Positions 20,357 through 29,833 of a DNA stretch of 64,000 nucleotides are shown here, piece by piece. The translations under genes were made by a program, and so were the position numbers. Source of the stretch: Begonia masoniana (Eukaryota > Streptophyta > Magnoliopsida > Cucurbitales > Begoniaceae); NCBI GenBank assembly GCA_022432975.1, contig CM039510.1, forward strand, positions 16,168,486-16,232,485, read 5' to 3'. The stretch's first letter is position 1. The number at the start of each line of letters is the position of its first letter. A model generated the notes under the pieces. The model was not told the origin of the DNA and ran no database searches. It worked only from the letters and a program-made list of their open reading frames with translations.

Positions 20357-21440
20357 CGCCAGCCAAATTTAATGCCTACACTGTATCCAAATTCTGGGTT
20401 GTAACCCAGATTTCAATATAATTCTAAACTCCTCTTCATTCTAACTTTGACTTCTCAAAGTAAGTCCCTTTAGTTTCTATACTTCTTAATCTCGTGTCTG
20501 TTGAATACGTAACTAACCCTTTCACGCCCTCGAGACCTTCTCAAATTACTTGCTCCAACGTTAAGTTCTTTTAACTGCACTACGATTGTCCACCTATCGA
20601 GTATAACAATATGCTCGTTTATCTAACACGAATCTCCATTAACCTCGAGCACAGTAAGGTCTCTAAGTCTCGCTGTGGATTTGCTCTAAAGCCACTCATT
20701 CTAACCTTAAGTCACTTATATATCCATCGGTCACGATTCGTCAAATACGAGTCATATTCTTTAAAATTGCAAAGCTCACGATTCGTACGACATTAACCAC
20801 TGAGTTAAACTTCTAATCTTAACTCTTCATTGGATCTACGATCCCCCGTACTTATCTCAAATGTCGTGCTAGACTTCTCACAATTACCCGATGGTCTTTT
20901 TAGTCGGGTTCTAATTACTTCGCTTGGCTCCTGCACGATAACTTGTTCAACAGTCTACTCATTTACAAACTTGTTGCTGATAAGCTTCTTCAGATTCTCA
21001 GTTCTTCCCCCTCTATTTTCCAAGAGAAGGATTCAGAAACTTCTTTTCATTAAGGTTTAACCCTCCTAGATCATTGAACACTAATGTTTCTACTTTCTTA
21101 CCGGAGGTAAGTCCTACGTTTGCGGTTCTTAACTTAAACCGTACACACTATAAACCTGCTCTAACTGCGTCGCTATCCTTCCTATAGTCACTCATGCTAC
21201 TTGAAACTCTTTAGCACAACCTTAAACCTGAAGTGCTAAATTTTTCCTTAGTAGTCACCCCGTTTAAATCTTAACTCCTATGTTTTTGTTTACTTATCTC
21301 TATTCAAGCAACACCAAAGGTCTAACGTGCCTACTACTCATTAATTATTCTTAACTTCACTAAGTCTCCCACCTGGTAAGTCGGTTAAAATCTTCTAACC
21401 GATTTAATATCTTCCCTTATGGATTAGTCTTCTAAGGTGC
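20357..21440 (+). other. Element E spacer (non-coding)
   Basis: These ~1.08 kb are pyrimidine-rich on the plus strand and lie between the gag/protease border and the integrase text. No protease or reverse transcriptase motif is seen in any frame. In texture it resembles the reverse complement of the element B spacer, but I could not establish an alignment. Confidence 0.7.
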
Positions 21441-22745
21441 CTAAGGTGGTACGTGCCTAACGACGAGAGCCTGAAGAAGGATATTTTAGCTGAGACACAT
21501 TCTTCAGCTTATTCAGTGCACCCGGGGAGTACCAAGATGTACCGGGACTTAAAGCAGCACTTCTGGTGGCCAGGTATGAAGAGGGAGGTTGCCCAGTATG
21601 TTGAGACCTGTTTAGTTTGTCAACAGGTTAAGGCAGAGCACCAGAGGCCAGCTGGAACATTATTGCCACTGCCGATTCCAGAGTGGAAGTGGGAGCAGAC
21701 ATCCATGGATTTTATCGTGGGGCTCCCGAGGACTACGCGAGGCCATGATGGCATTTGGGTTATTGTGGGCTGATTGACAAAGTCGGCTCACTTCTTGCCA
21801 GTGAAGATGTCGTCATCTATGGATCAGCTCGCCGAACTCTATGTGCAGGAGATTGTTAGTCTGCACGGAGTTCCAATATCTATTGTCTCCGACAGAGGTC
21901 CGAGATTTACCTCGAAGTTCTGGAAGAGTTTACACCGAGCTATGGGGACTCAGCTTAATTTCAGCACAGCATTCCATCCTCAGACTGATGGTCAGACAGA
22001 GAGGACGAATCAGATTTTGGAGGATATGCTCAGAGCGTGTGTGCTTGAGTTTCAGGGATCGTGGAGCAGGTATTTGCCACTGATCGAGTTCTCGTACAAC
22101 AACAGCTTCCAGGCTACTATCGGTATGGCTCCGTATGAAGCCTTATATGGTCGAAAGTGCAGATCTCCGCTGTATTGGGACGAGGTTGGCGAGGCCAGCG
22201 TCGTTGGACCTGAGATTCTGCAGCAAATGGCAGAGAAGATTGCCATTATTCGACAGCGCATCGAGGTAGCTCAGAGCAGACAGAAGAGCTATGCTGACAC
22301 CAGACGGAGAGAGCTAGAGTTCGAGGAAGGTGACGAGATTTACCTTAAAGTTTCTCCGTTTAAGGGCATAGCGAGATTTGGAAGGAGGGGTAAGTTAAAC
22401 CCTCGATATGTGGGGCCCTTTCCTATTCTGAAGAGGATCGGGAAGTTGGCGTACCGACTGCAGCTTCCGGCTTCTATGGAGGGTATCCACGACGTCTTTC
22501 ATGTATCTATGCTTCGGAAGTGTCTTCGCAATCCGTCGCATGTCGTAGAGACTACGGAGATAGAGGTACATCCTACCTTGACTTATGAGGTGAGGCCGGT
22601 ACGTATTTTGGAGTATTCCACCAAGATTTTGCGCAACAAGGAGATCCCGCTGGTCAAATTCCTTTGGCGGAACCATGAGGTGGAAGAGGCGACTTGGGAA
22701 CGACAGCAGGACATGATGACTGAGTATCCCAAGTTGTTGGTATGA
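21441..22745 (+). pseudogene. Integrase part of pol, element E
   Basis: The text starts at VPNDESLKKDILAETHSS, includes the His/Cys zinc site (SVHPGSTK ... CLVCQQVK), catalytic Asp in MDFIVGLP and in SDRGPRF, and the Glu in GQTERTNQ. It ends with the GPFPIL motif and chromodomain-like tail (PLVKFLWRNHEVEEATWE) at a TGA, 22743. One nonsense codon at 21771 (TGA, in place of the Arg of the usual VDRLTK) breaks it into 106- and 323-residue pieces. The second piece lacks the zinc site and the first catalytic Asp. A functional integrase is not expected. Confidence 0.88.
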
Positions 22746-22772
22746 TTTAATTTTGTGGGCAAAATTCTGAAT

Positions 22773-22785
22773 ATGGAGGGTGGAA
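22773..22785 (+). promoter_or_regulatory. Polypurine tract of element E
   Basis: ATGGAGGGTGGAA stands directly before the LTR start TGTAATACCC. Confidence 0.85.
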
Positions 22786-23182
22786 TGTAATACCCGGTTG
22801 TACGGACTTGTTTATTTTATATTATTATATTATTGATGACATTTTTGTAAATATGTCAAATCAGGTCCGTTTCACAAAAGGAAAGTGTCATTACGATCCT
22901 AACGAATAATAGGAATTTTAAGGAATTTTGGAGAATTTTCGGAGTTTAAGCGGTATATTCCGAGTAAATGCGCTTCTCGTAAAGCAAAGGACGTTTTAGT
23001 AAAAATAGTAAACGTGGTCCAAACGGCGAATGGACAGTTTCATTAAATCCCGAATAATAAGTTGGACTATTTGGCAAAATAAGGAATTTTCGAGAATCCG
23101 AATCGCTTGACGATTAACGAACCAAACGACGAAATCAATATAAAAATCAATGAAGGGCATTTTAGTAATTTGCCAAACTAAA

Positions 23183-23192
23183 TTTATAAATA
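23183..23192 (+). promoter_or_regulatory. TATA-like box in LTR E
   Basis: TTTATAAATA is followed by a C/T-rich leader. Equivalent boxes are at 26724-26733 (LTR B) and 34409-34416 (LTR A2). Confidence 0.6.
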
Positions 23193-23729
23193 ACCTAATT
23201 TCTCTTCTCTCCCTCACTTCTCTCTTTCTCTTCTCTGGAAACAAATCGACAGAGAGCTCCAACCCTGACGGCCGCCGGCGATTTCCATCGATCCCGTCCT
23301 CCGTTTTCCTCCGTTTTTTTCTCCGATCTTCGTCATTTCTTCTCCTCTCGCTACTCTCGGTATGTACCTACAACCTTGGGGCTTTTATTCCGAGTTTTAC
23401 GGTGTTTTAGCAAACTAGGGTTTCGTTCGGAATTCGTTAAAAACGCGAATTAGGGTTCGTAATTAATAGGTTAGCCTTGATTAAGTATGTATTGAACGTA
23501 TTGAACGTTATTGGACGAAGAAAAGTCGATTTGCGAAAAAGTTATAAATTGGTAAAATTTCGGGTTTTAGGGGAAAACTCGTTATTTTGGATAATCGAGC
23601 TATAATTAATGTTCGAAAAGCTTTAATTAGCTAAGTGAAGAATTTAGGAGAATTCTTTAGCTAAGTTTTGAAATTTGGACATTTATGGTTTAAATTGGTT
23701 TTAACGTCAAATATCGTGTTTTGTCTCAG

Positions 23730-23772
23730 ACACGACTCCCGTGGACGAAGTTTGAAATCCAGCGCGCTCAAG
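23730..23772 (+). other. Exon-2-like block in LTR E
   Basis: The block lies between TTGTCTCAG and GTAAGT and reads TRLPWTKFEIQRAQG into the downstream acidic frame. It aligns with A and B around Trp-Thr. Confidence 0.42.
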
Positions 23773-24365
23773 GTAAGTTCTCGTGACTTGCTTGACCGAA
23801 AGGTCTACACCATACTTCGTCGTCGTATCAAGGATCCTTGAGGGTTCCTTGTTTTACGTTGTTTAGGTTGGGTAGTTAGGTTAATTGTTTATAGGTTATG
23901 TTATATTGTCTGCTGATATGAACTGTTTGTTTACTTTCCGCTGATATGAACTGTTCATGCATCACGGTTTTCGAAAGTCATGAAAAGGAATTTCTGCACG
24001 TGTTTTTAAGAAAAGGAACGTATATCTGAAATGAAATCTGTAACGGAATCTGAATGAATAAACGTAATCTGTCTGTTTCTGGTCACGCGAGATGGGGCTC
24101 AGGCACGGCTGTGCGTGTTGCAAGCGTGTACCCCCCCTCTCTAACCCCACAGGGTAGTCCAACCGCCGGACGGGCCCCCTTGGGTTAGTGGGTCGAGGTC
24201 TCGGTGACAATTCTGTCTGTCTGTGACGTAATGAATCTGAAATCTGTAATTCTGTATCTGTAATCTGAATCTGAGCATGATTTCTGAATGGCATACGCAC
24301 GCATGCATCTGCATTTACGTAGCTTACTGAGATTTCAATATCTCATATGTGTCTGTATGGTGTAG

Positions 24366-24433
24366 GTGATCTGCTAGGTGACGTAGATCCAGGTGAGGAC
24401 GACGTTCCTCCTCCTGATGTCGGAGGCAGTTGA
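24366..24433 (+). other. Exon-3-like acidic peptide segment, LTR E
   Basis: After GTGTAG the frame reads GDLLG then DVDPGEDDVPPPDVGGS and TGA. It is the longest version (68 nt) because of an N-terminal repeat-like GD insertion and a later stop. Confidence 0.5.
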
Positions 24434-24944
24434 TGGATGATGCTCGTGGGAGTGCGCTGGGCAGTCGAGGCGCAATATGACCCGTGGGGATGTATGTCTG
24501 AACTCTGGGTTTATTTTGGGATGTTTTGAGTTGATAATTGTATAGTATACTTAGGTTGTTTGGATCTGGATAGGGATTAGATAACGTTTTGGTAATTGTA
24601 TGTAAAACGTTTTGGTTTAAACTGTTTAATGAATGTTTTGGAAATGTTTTGATTGGTTTTAGGTTGATACGGTTATGCTCGATGTTTAGAGCTATCCACG
24701 CAGTTGGACTTCGCAAAGTCCGACTCGAGTCGATTGAGTTTAGAATACGTTTTAGTTTTAATGGGTGGAGTTGAGATTTAGGTTGTGAATCATGGCAATG
24801 TCAATGTAAAGGAGGAATGTCGTGCTCTCTGGAAATCGGATTCCAGAGAGCTATGTTGTAAAGTGTTATATGAAGTAAATTGCATTAAGTGTCGAAGTGG
24901 TGAAATGGTGAAGTGGAGAAGAGAGAGGATTGCTGCATAGTGCA

Positions 24945-25091
24945 GCGATCGATCTCTGCTATTCAGCAGAGATCGATCGCCGCCCTTATGCTTGGGTGCA
25001 GCAATCGATCTCTGCTGAAAAGCAGAGATCGATCGCTTGCTACAAGCAAGCCTCCAGCGATCGATCTCTGCCAATTGCAGAGATCGATCGC
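24945..25091 (+). repeat. Three tandem GATCGATC hairpins, LTR E
   Basis: Hairpin 1: GCGATCGATCTCTGC at 24945-24959 pairs with its exact complement at 24966-24980 over a 6-nt loop. Hairpin 2: 25001-25015 with 25022-25036, one mismatch. Hairpin 3: 25057-25071 with 25077-25091, exact, 5-nt loop. The cluster ends about 240 bp before the LTR end. Confidence 0.92.
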
Positions 25092-25333
25092 CCCTTCCCC
25101 TTTTTGCCAAACGGACGGTTCTGCCCTCCCATTTCTAAATTGTTTTAAATAAGTTTTATTAATAGTTTTAGTTTATATTTCAAATGATTTACCAAACGAA
25201 TTTCGATTTCGATTCCGGTTTCGGTTTCGATTTCAAGTCCGCTTTAACGTTACGTTTTAAAGTTTTATTTAAAATGTAAAAAAAAAAAAATGAAAAATTT
25301 ATACGGGTACGGAATTAGGGGTGTTACACCGTC

Positions 25334-25530
25334 TCTTCTCTTATATTGTCCATTACTGAAACCTGTTTCGCTTCCAACTCCAGAGAACTCTCTCTCTGTC
25401 ACGTTTTAAAGTTTGTAAATGTTATGTTCCCTGTTTAAAAGAAGAAGGGTTGTCCCCGTTTTCTGCAAATGTCCCGGAGTGACGGCTTCGATCCCGGACC
25501 CCGATCGGGTTTCGGTTTCGGGCTGTCACA
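25334..25530 (+). repeat. 3' LTR of element C, part 2
   Basis: The last 197 bp of LTR C end with GGCTGTCACA. The sequence equals 12604-12800 of the 5' LTR by eye. Confidence 0.95.
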
Positions 25531-25535
25531 ATAAC

Positions 25536-26322
25536 AGTGTAAGCTTGGTTGTAAAATCCGCCCTGAAATAACTGGCGGGATAGGTGAGTTGTCCAGGAAA
25601 GTATGTGATTTAAGAGATTTAGTAAGACTTAATGTGTGAGTGAGGATATGTCCAATCCAATTGAGAGTAGAGATTTCGAATTTAAGGCTAAGGTTGGAAG
25701 GTAAAGTCGACGTTTTGGTTTAAAATCGTAGAGATAGACCCTAGGGATGACGGGATCAGAGTTAACAAAAGGAAGTTCGAATTTTGTTAGTGATAGAATT
25801 CTAAGTAAATACTGACTGTAGCTCATAGTTTGACTCACATTGACCAAGTAGTGTTATAGACGTATAATTGTAGGGTATAACGATGAGGACTTAATTAGGA
25901 AACCCGCACTGAAATAGTCTCCAAAAGTCAATGGGTTACCCAAGAAGTTAAGTGACCAGTAAATCCTTTGGGTGATACAGTTACGAGGAATCGCTACCCG
26001 GGCGAATATAGAAATGTGGGTCGACACGGGTCTCGACTACAGATGAGGCCAACGAAGTTATAGAGAAGTTTAGGTAAATCAATTTGAGATTTAAGGACTT
26101 AACTAAGCTCAGTGCTTTAGTAAGGAAGTGTACGATCAGATCGAAGGTAAAGAATACAAGTTTAAGGCCGATATTGGAGAGTACAGTGGACAGTTTGGGT
26201 TGAGAACCACGAAGAGTGACCGTAAGTACAAAAGATAATCGAAGCGCAAGGCTGCGTGATACGAGACATTGACATCAAAGGCTACATAAGCTAAGTTAAA
26301 TTTTGAGGACAAAATTTTAAAT
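25536..26322 (+). other. Element B spacer, part 2 (non-coding)
   Basis: The spacer continues after the ATAAC duplication, again purine-rich and without recognisable pol text. It ends with TTTTGAGGACAAAATT, the standard lead-in to the purine tract. Confidence 0.75.
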
Positions 26323-26335
26323 AAGGTGGGTGGAA
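26323..26335 (+). promoter_or_regulatory. Polypurine tract of element B
   Basis: AAGGTGGGTGGAA, identical to that of element C, is kept although B has no pol. Confidence 0.88.
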
Positions 26336-27267
26336 TGTAATATCCAGCTTTTCTGGATATTATTATTTTAATATATAATGGCATTTTTGTAAATATGTCA
26401 AAACAAGCCCGTTTCTCAAGAAGAAAGCGTCATTACGATCCTAACGATTAATAGGAATTTTAAGGAAATTATGAGAATTTTCGGAGTTTAAACGCTATAT
26501 TCCGAGTAGATACATTTATCGAAATGTAAAAGACGTTCTCGTAAAAATAGCAAACGAGGTCCGTTTTGCGAACGGATAGTTTTGTTAGATCTTAAATAAT
26601 AAGTTGGACATATTGTTAAAATAAGGAAATTTGGTGAACCCGAATAGTTGGACGATTAACGAACCGAATGACGAAACGAATATAAAAACTATGGAAGGGC
26701 ATTTTAGTAATTTTCCAAATCAATTTATAAAATAGCCTAAAAACCTTTCTTCTTCATTTTGTTTTCCTTCTGCGATTTCCAGAGAAGAAGCTCGCGGCCT
26801 CCTCCCTGCCCGCGCGACGTTTTCCTCCAATCCGACCTCCGTTCGTTCCGATTTCTTCACGGTTTCTCCTCCTCTCGCTATCCTAGGTATGAGTCCACGT
26901 TCTTAGTGCGTTTATTTCGAGTTTTACGGAGATGTAGTTAATTAGGGTTTCGATCGATTTTCGTTAAAAACGCGAATTAGGGTTCGTAATTAATAGGTTA
27001 GCCTTGATTAAGTATATATTAAACATATTTGACGTTATTGGACGAAGTTAAATTGAATTGTGGAAAAACGTTAAATTCAAGAATTTAGGGATTTTCGAGA
27101 AAGGTTCGTGAATTGTGATTTTGAACCATCGAGCGTGAATTGGTCATTTAAACGTCTCGATTAATTAAGTTAGAACTTTAGGAAAGTTCCTTAGTTAAGA
27201 ATTTTATTAAATTGGACAATTGGGAGTTCTGATGTGTCATATTGACAATATTGTAAATTTGCCTCAG

Positions 27268-27312
27268 ACAAACGACGCTCGTGGACGGAGCTTGAGCTGC
27301 TTTGGACACGAG
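27268..27312 (+). other. Exon-2-like block in LTR B
   Basis: The 45 nt lie between TTTGCCTCAG and GTAAGT and read KRRSWTELELLWTRG into the downstream frame, nearly the same as LTR A1 (KQRSWTELELLWTGG). Confidence 0.45.
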
Positions 27313-27650
27313 GTAAGTTCTCGTGATCTTCTCTGGCCGATTGGCCTACACCGTACTTCGATGTAGCGTCGAGGATCTCAATGGATTGGTTGTTTTAAAT
27401 TGTTTGTTTTAAATTGCTTTGGGTCGGGTAGATAGGTTTATAGTTGTTTTAGGTTATTCTATTTCGGTCTCGATGGTATGCATGATGGTTGTTTACTTTA
27501 TGTTCATATCTGTTCATGCATCACGTGTTTTAAATGTCATGAAAACGAATTTCCGCACGACGTTTTAAAGTAAATGCAAAGAAAGAATGACCCTCCGGTA
27601 TACAGTTTAAATGACCCTTCGGTAAATGGCCCATCGGTATACAGTTTATA

Positions 27651-27685
27651 GCAAAGCAAAGCAAAGCAAAGTAAAGTAAAGTAAA
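27651..27685 (+). repeat. Pentanucleotide microsatellite (GCAAA)n(GTAAA)n
   Basis: About four GCAAA units are followed by three GTAAA units, inside the intron-like part of LTR B. Confidence 0.9.
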
Positions 27686-27784
27686 GAAAACAATGCATGA
27701 TTTATAGATTCATATGCACAACACGCATTTGCATTTACTAGAGCTTACTGAGATTTTTATCTCATAGATGTCTGTATGGTGTAG

Positions 27785-27831
27785 GTGACGTAAACCCAGG
27801 TGAGGTCGACGTTCCCCCTTCTGATGTTTGA
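27785..27831 (+). other. Exon-3-like acidic peptide segment, LTR B
   Basis: After GTGTAG the frame reads GDVNPGEVDVPPSDV and TGA over 47 nt. Confidence 0.5.
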
Positions 27832-28362
27832 GGCGGTTGATGGATGATGGCCCGTGGGAGTGCGCTGGGCAGTCGAGGCGCGTTTTGACCCGTGGGGGAA
27901 GTATTTTGGGATTTTTGTGATGTTTGGGCTGATGTTAATTTGTATAGAACAGACATAGGATGCTTGGTCTGGTAGTTGATAGGTTTACTTTTGACGTTTC
28001 AAATGTTTTGGTAATCGTATTTAAAAACGTTTTGTTAAGTCTTTTATTCGAATGTTACAGAAAATGTTTTGAAATGTTTTTAGGTTGTTACGGATAGGCT
28101 CGGTTTTTAGAGCTATCCACGCAGTTGGATTTCGCAAAGTCCAAAGCGAGTCGATTGAGTTTAGGTTATGTTTTAATCGGTTGAGTGCATGTTGTGAGTT
28201 TTGGTGATTACTGGTGAAAGGAAGAAGGTGATTTGCTCTCTGGAGATCGGATTCCAGAGAACAAATAAATGTGTTTGAAGCTGAAAATTTTGAAGTGTTA
28301 AAGTCTCGAAGGAAAAGGAGGATTTCAGCAGAGATAGATCGCTGCCCTTGATGTAGGCAGCA

Positions 28363-28507
28363 GCGATCGATCTCTGCTGAAAGCAGAGATCGATTGCTTG
28401 CTGCATGCAAGCATGCAGCGATCGATCTCTGTAAACTACAGAGATCGATCGCTTGCTGCCAATATGCAAGCAGCGATCGATCTCTGTAGTTTACAGAGAT
28501 CGATCGC
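28363..28507 (+). repeat. Three tandem GATCGATC hairpins, LTR B
   Basis: Arms: 28363-28377 with 28383-28397 (one mismatch, 5-nt loop); 28418-28433 with 28437-28452 (16 bp exact, 3-nt loop); 28473-28488 with 28492-28507 (16 bp exact, 3-nt loop). Short TTGCTGC / GCAAGCA linkers between hairpins are also partly self-complementary. Only the last hairpin survives in the 5' LTR (7831-7866). Confidence 0.92.
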
Positions 28508-28759
28508 CCCCCTCCTTTTGGCAGCTAGTTCCGATTCTACCCCTGCTTTAGTTGTCATTAAATACTTAAATGTTTTAAGTTTAATTAAATTGTTTTAGTT
28601 ATGTTTTAAATAATTTACCCAAACGAACTTCGAATTCGATTCCGGTTTCGGTTTCGATTTCAATTCTGGTTAATATTAGATTTACAGTTTATAAAATGTA
28701 AAGTAAAATGAAAAATTTATACGGAGAAAATGGGGTACAGTATTAGGGGTGTTACACAT

Positions 28760-28806
28760 CTACTCATCTGTGCACACGGGAAGTTCACCTGCAGTAATCT
28801 CTTCAT
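28760..28806 (-). other. Exon-3-like acidic peptide segment, solo LTR D'
   Basis: On the minus strand, after GATGTAG, the frame reads DEEITAGELPVCTDE and TAG over 47 nt. Element B inserted right at the stop codon. Confidence 0.45.
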
Positions 28807-29833
28807 CTACATCACAAAACTCATCTATTAGCCTAATGCTAAGCAAGTAAAGCAAGAAATGAAATGTGTACTGAAATATAAATCCTAAATATGCAGTTTC
28901 TACTTTCATTCCTCAGTTATGTTGCATTCGTTCACTGGTCTGATGATCCCTGATACAATGGGAGGTGGATCAGTTTTCCAAGGGTATGAATCCATATATT
29001 CAATTAAGGGGCGTATTAATTCCCTTAACAGCTGATTTGATCCCTGATACAATGGGAGGTGGATCAATTTTCCCAGGGTATGAATCCGTATGTTCGATTA
29101 AGGGGCGGATTAATTCCCTTAAAAGTATACTGTTACAATCTGTTCACATCTCACCATGCTACTCCATGTAAATTCATTTTCGTTTTCTTTCAAAATATGA
29201 TGCATGGCAACTGAAAAGAAACATTCATTCATGCACACACAAATCCTACTGTTTTGTGATGTAGGCCCGAAGGTACATGCAAACTCTACTTACCTGGTCT
29301 CCTGGAAAAACTTGGTTGCAAGCTACTTCGGGTATTACTCAAACCTAAAACCATAGACAGAGCATACATTAAATTTCCTCTAATCTTCATTCTAAACCAC
29401 TAGAAATCTAAGGGAAACTGTTTTGGGAACTCTAGTCATTGTGCATTCCCGATTTCAACTTAAACCAAAACCACCACTCGCTTATCGCCTTCTCAAAACC
29501 TCATTTATCATCCCTCCTACCAACGATAGATACAATGTAACAAGAAATAGAAGCAAAACTCACCAAGTTCGGAGGCAATCGCTGGAGGAAGTCGAAGGGG
29601 ATCTCCTATCGCGCTCTGCTAAGCTGAGAAGCTGAGAATGGAGAGGAAATGAAATAAACAGTGGCGGCTACTTCATTAATAGTTTCCTTAAATACGTTAT
29701 CCACCTTTAAATTTCTAATTACCCTTATGCGCTTGCCTAGTCATCCACTAACCCTACATTTAATATTGCCATATAAATTGTGCCATTAGTTTAAAAGGAA
29801 TAGAGAAACGGTTTGATAGAACCGGGTATTACA
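28762..29833 (-). repeat. Solo LTR D', right part (5' half of LTR, minus strand)
   Basis: The right edge GGTATTACA is the complement of the LTR start TGTAATACC. Two diverged copies of a ~90-bp unit (GATCCCTGATACAATGGGAG...) near 28945-29125 match, in reverse, the duplicated GGGATCAGATCAG blocks in LTR D (56380-56590). Confidence 0.88.

Larger units (their letters stand above)
19700..25328 (+). mobile_element. Element E: defective Ty3/gypsy element lacking its 5' LTR
   Basis: The right end is a complete LTR (22786-25328). The left end starts inside the primer site (ATCAGAGCCCCC at 19701), so the 5' LTR and the first bases of the primer site are missing, yet the CCGTC duplication is intact on both sides. 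Internal parts: short gag (19856-20356), non-coding spacer (20357-21440), integrase C-half (21441-22745). Protease, reverse transcriptase and RNase H are absent. Confidence 0.92.
22786..25328 (+). repeat. 3' LTR of element E (2543 bp)
   Basis: The LTR runs from TGTAATACCCGG to GGTGTTACA. It includes a TATA-like TTTATAAATA at 23183-23192, a donor-like CTCG|GTATGT near 23360, exon-like blocks 23730-23772 and 24366-24433, an imperfect palindrome 24824-24851, and three strong hairpins 24945-25091. It is related in layout to LTRs A and B. Confidence 0.93.
10341..25530 (+). mobile_element. Element C: full-length, potentially autonomous Ty3/gypsy chromovirus
   Basis: C has a 5' LTR 10341-12800 (2460 bp), primer site, a single gag-pol frame 12966-17396, a purine tract 17424-17436 and a 3' LTR 17437-19699 plus 25334-25530 (together also 2460 bp). 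The 3' LTR is interrupted by element E. About a dozen mismatches are visible between the LTRs, so insertion is recent. The first dinucleotide of the 5' LTR is TA instead of TG (TATAACACCC against TGTAACACCC). Confidence 0.96.
4957..28756 (+). mobile_element. Element B: non-autonomous Ty3/gypsy element with gag, spacer and no pol
   Basis: B starts with TGTAATATCC at 4957 and ends with GGTGTTACA at 28756. It is flanked by CATCT at 4952-4956 and 28757-28761. It contains a chimeric 5' LTR (4957-8114), primer site, gag with two stop codons (8276-9391), a non-coding spacer (9392-10335 and 25536-26322, split by element C), a purine tract and an intact 3' LTR (26336-28756). No reverse transcriptase or integrase text is visible in the spacer. 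Where the two LTRs overlap (4957-5331 against 26336-26712, and 7831-8114 against 28474-28756), only a couple of mismatches are visible, so B is fairly young. Confidence 0.92.
26336..28756 (+). repeat. 3' LTR of element B (2421 bp, intact)
   Basis: The LTR runs from TGTAATATCC to GGTGTTACA. It holds a TATA-like box 26724-26733, donor-like CTAG|GTATGAG near 26885, exon-like blocks 27268-27312 and 27785-27831, a GCAAA/GTAAA microsatellite 27651-27685, an imperfect palindrome 28235-28262 and hairpins 28363-28507. Confidence 0.94.

Noticed and set aside
20611..21060. Possible host exons in the element E spacer
   Set aside because: Frames are short, low in complexity and without recognisable domains. 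The stretch lies between gag and integrase of one element bounded by a target duplication.
24945..25091. tRNA or microRNA precursors
   Set aside because: Hairpins are only 15-16 bp with 3-6 nt loops, arranged in tandem, without tRNA boxes; no precursor-like long stem was seen.
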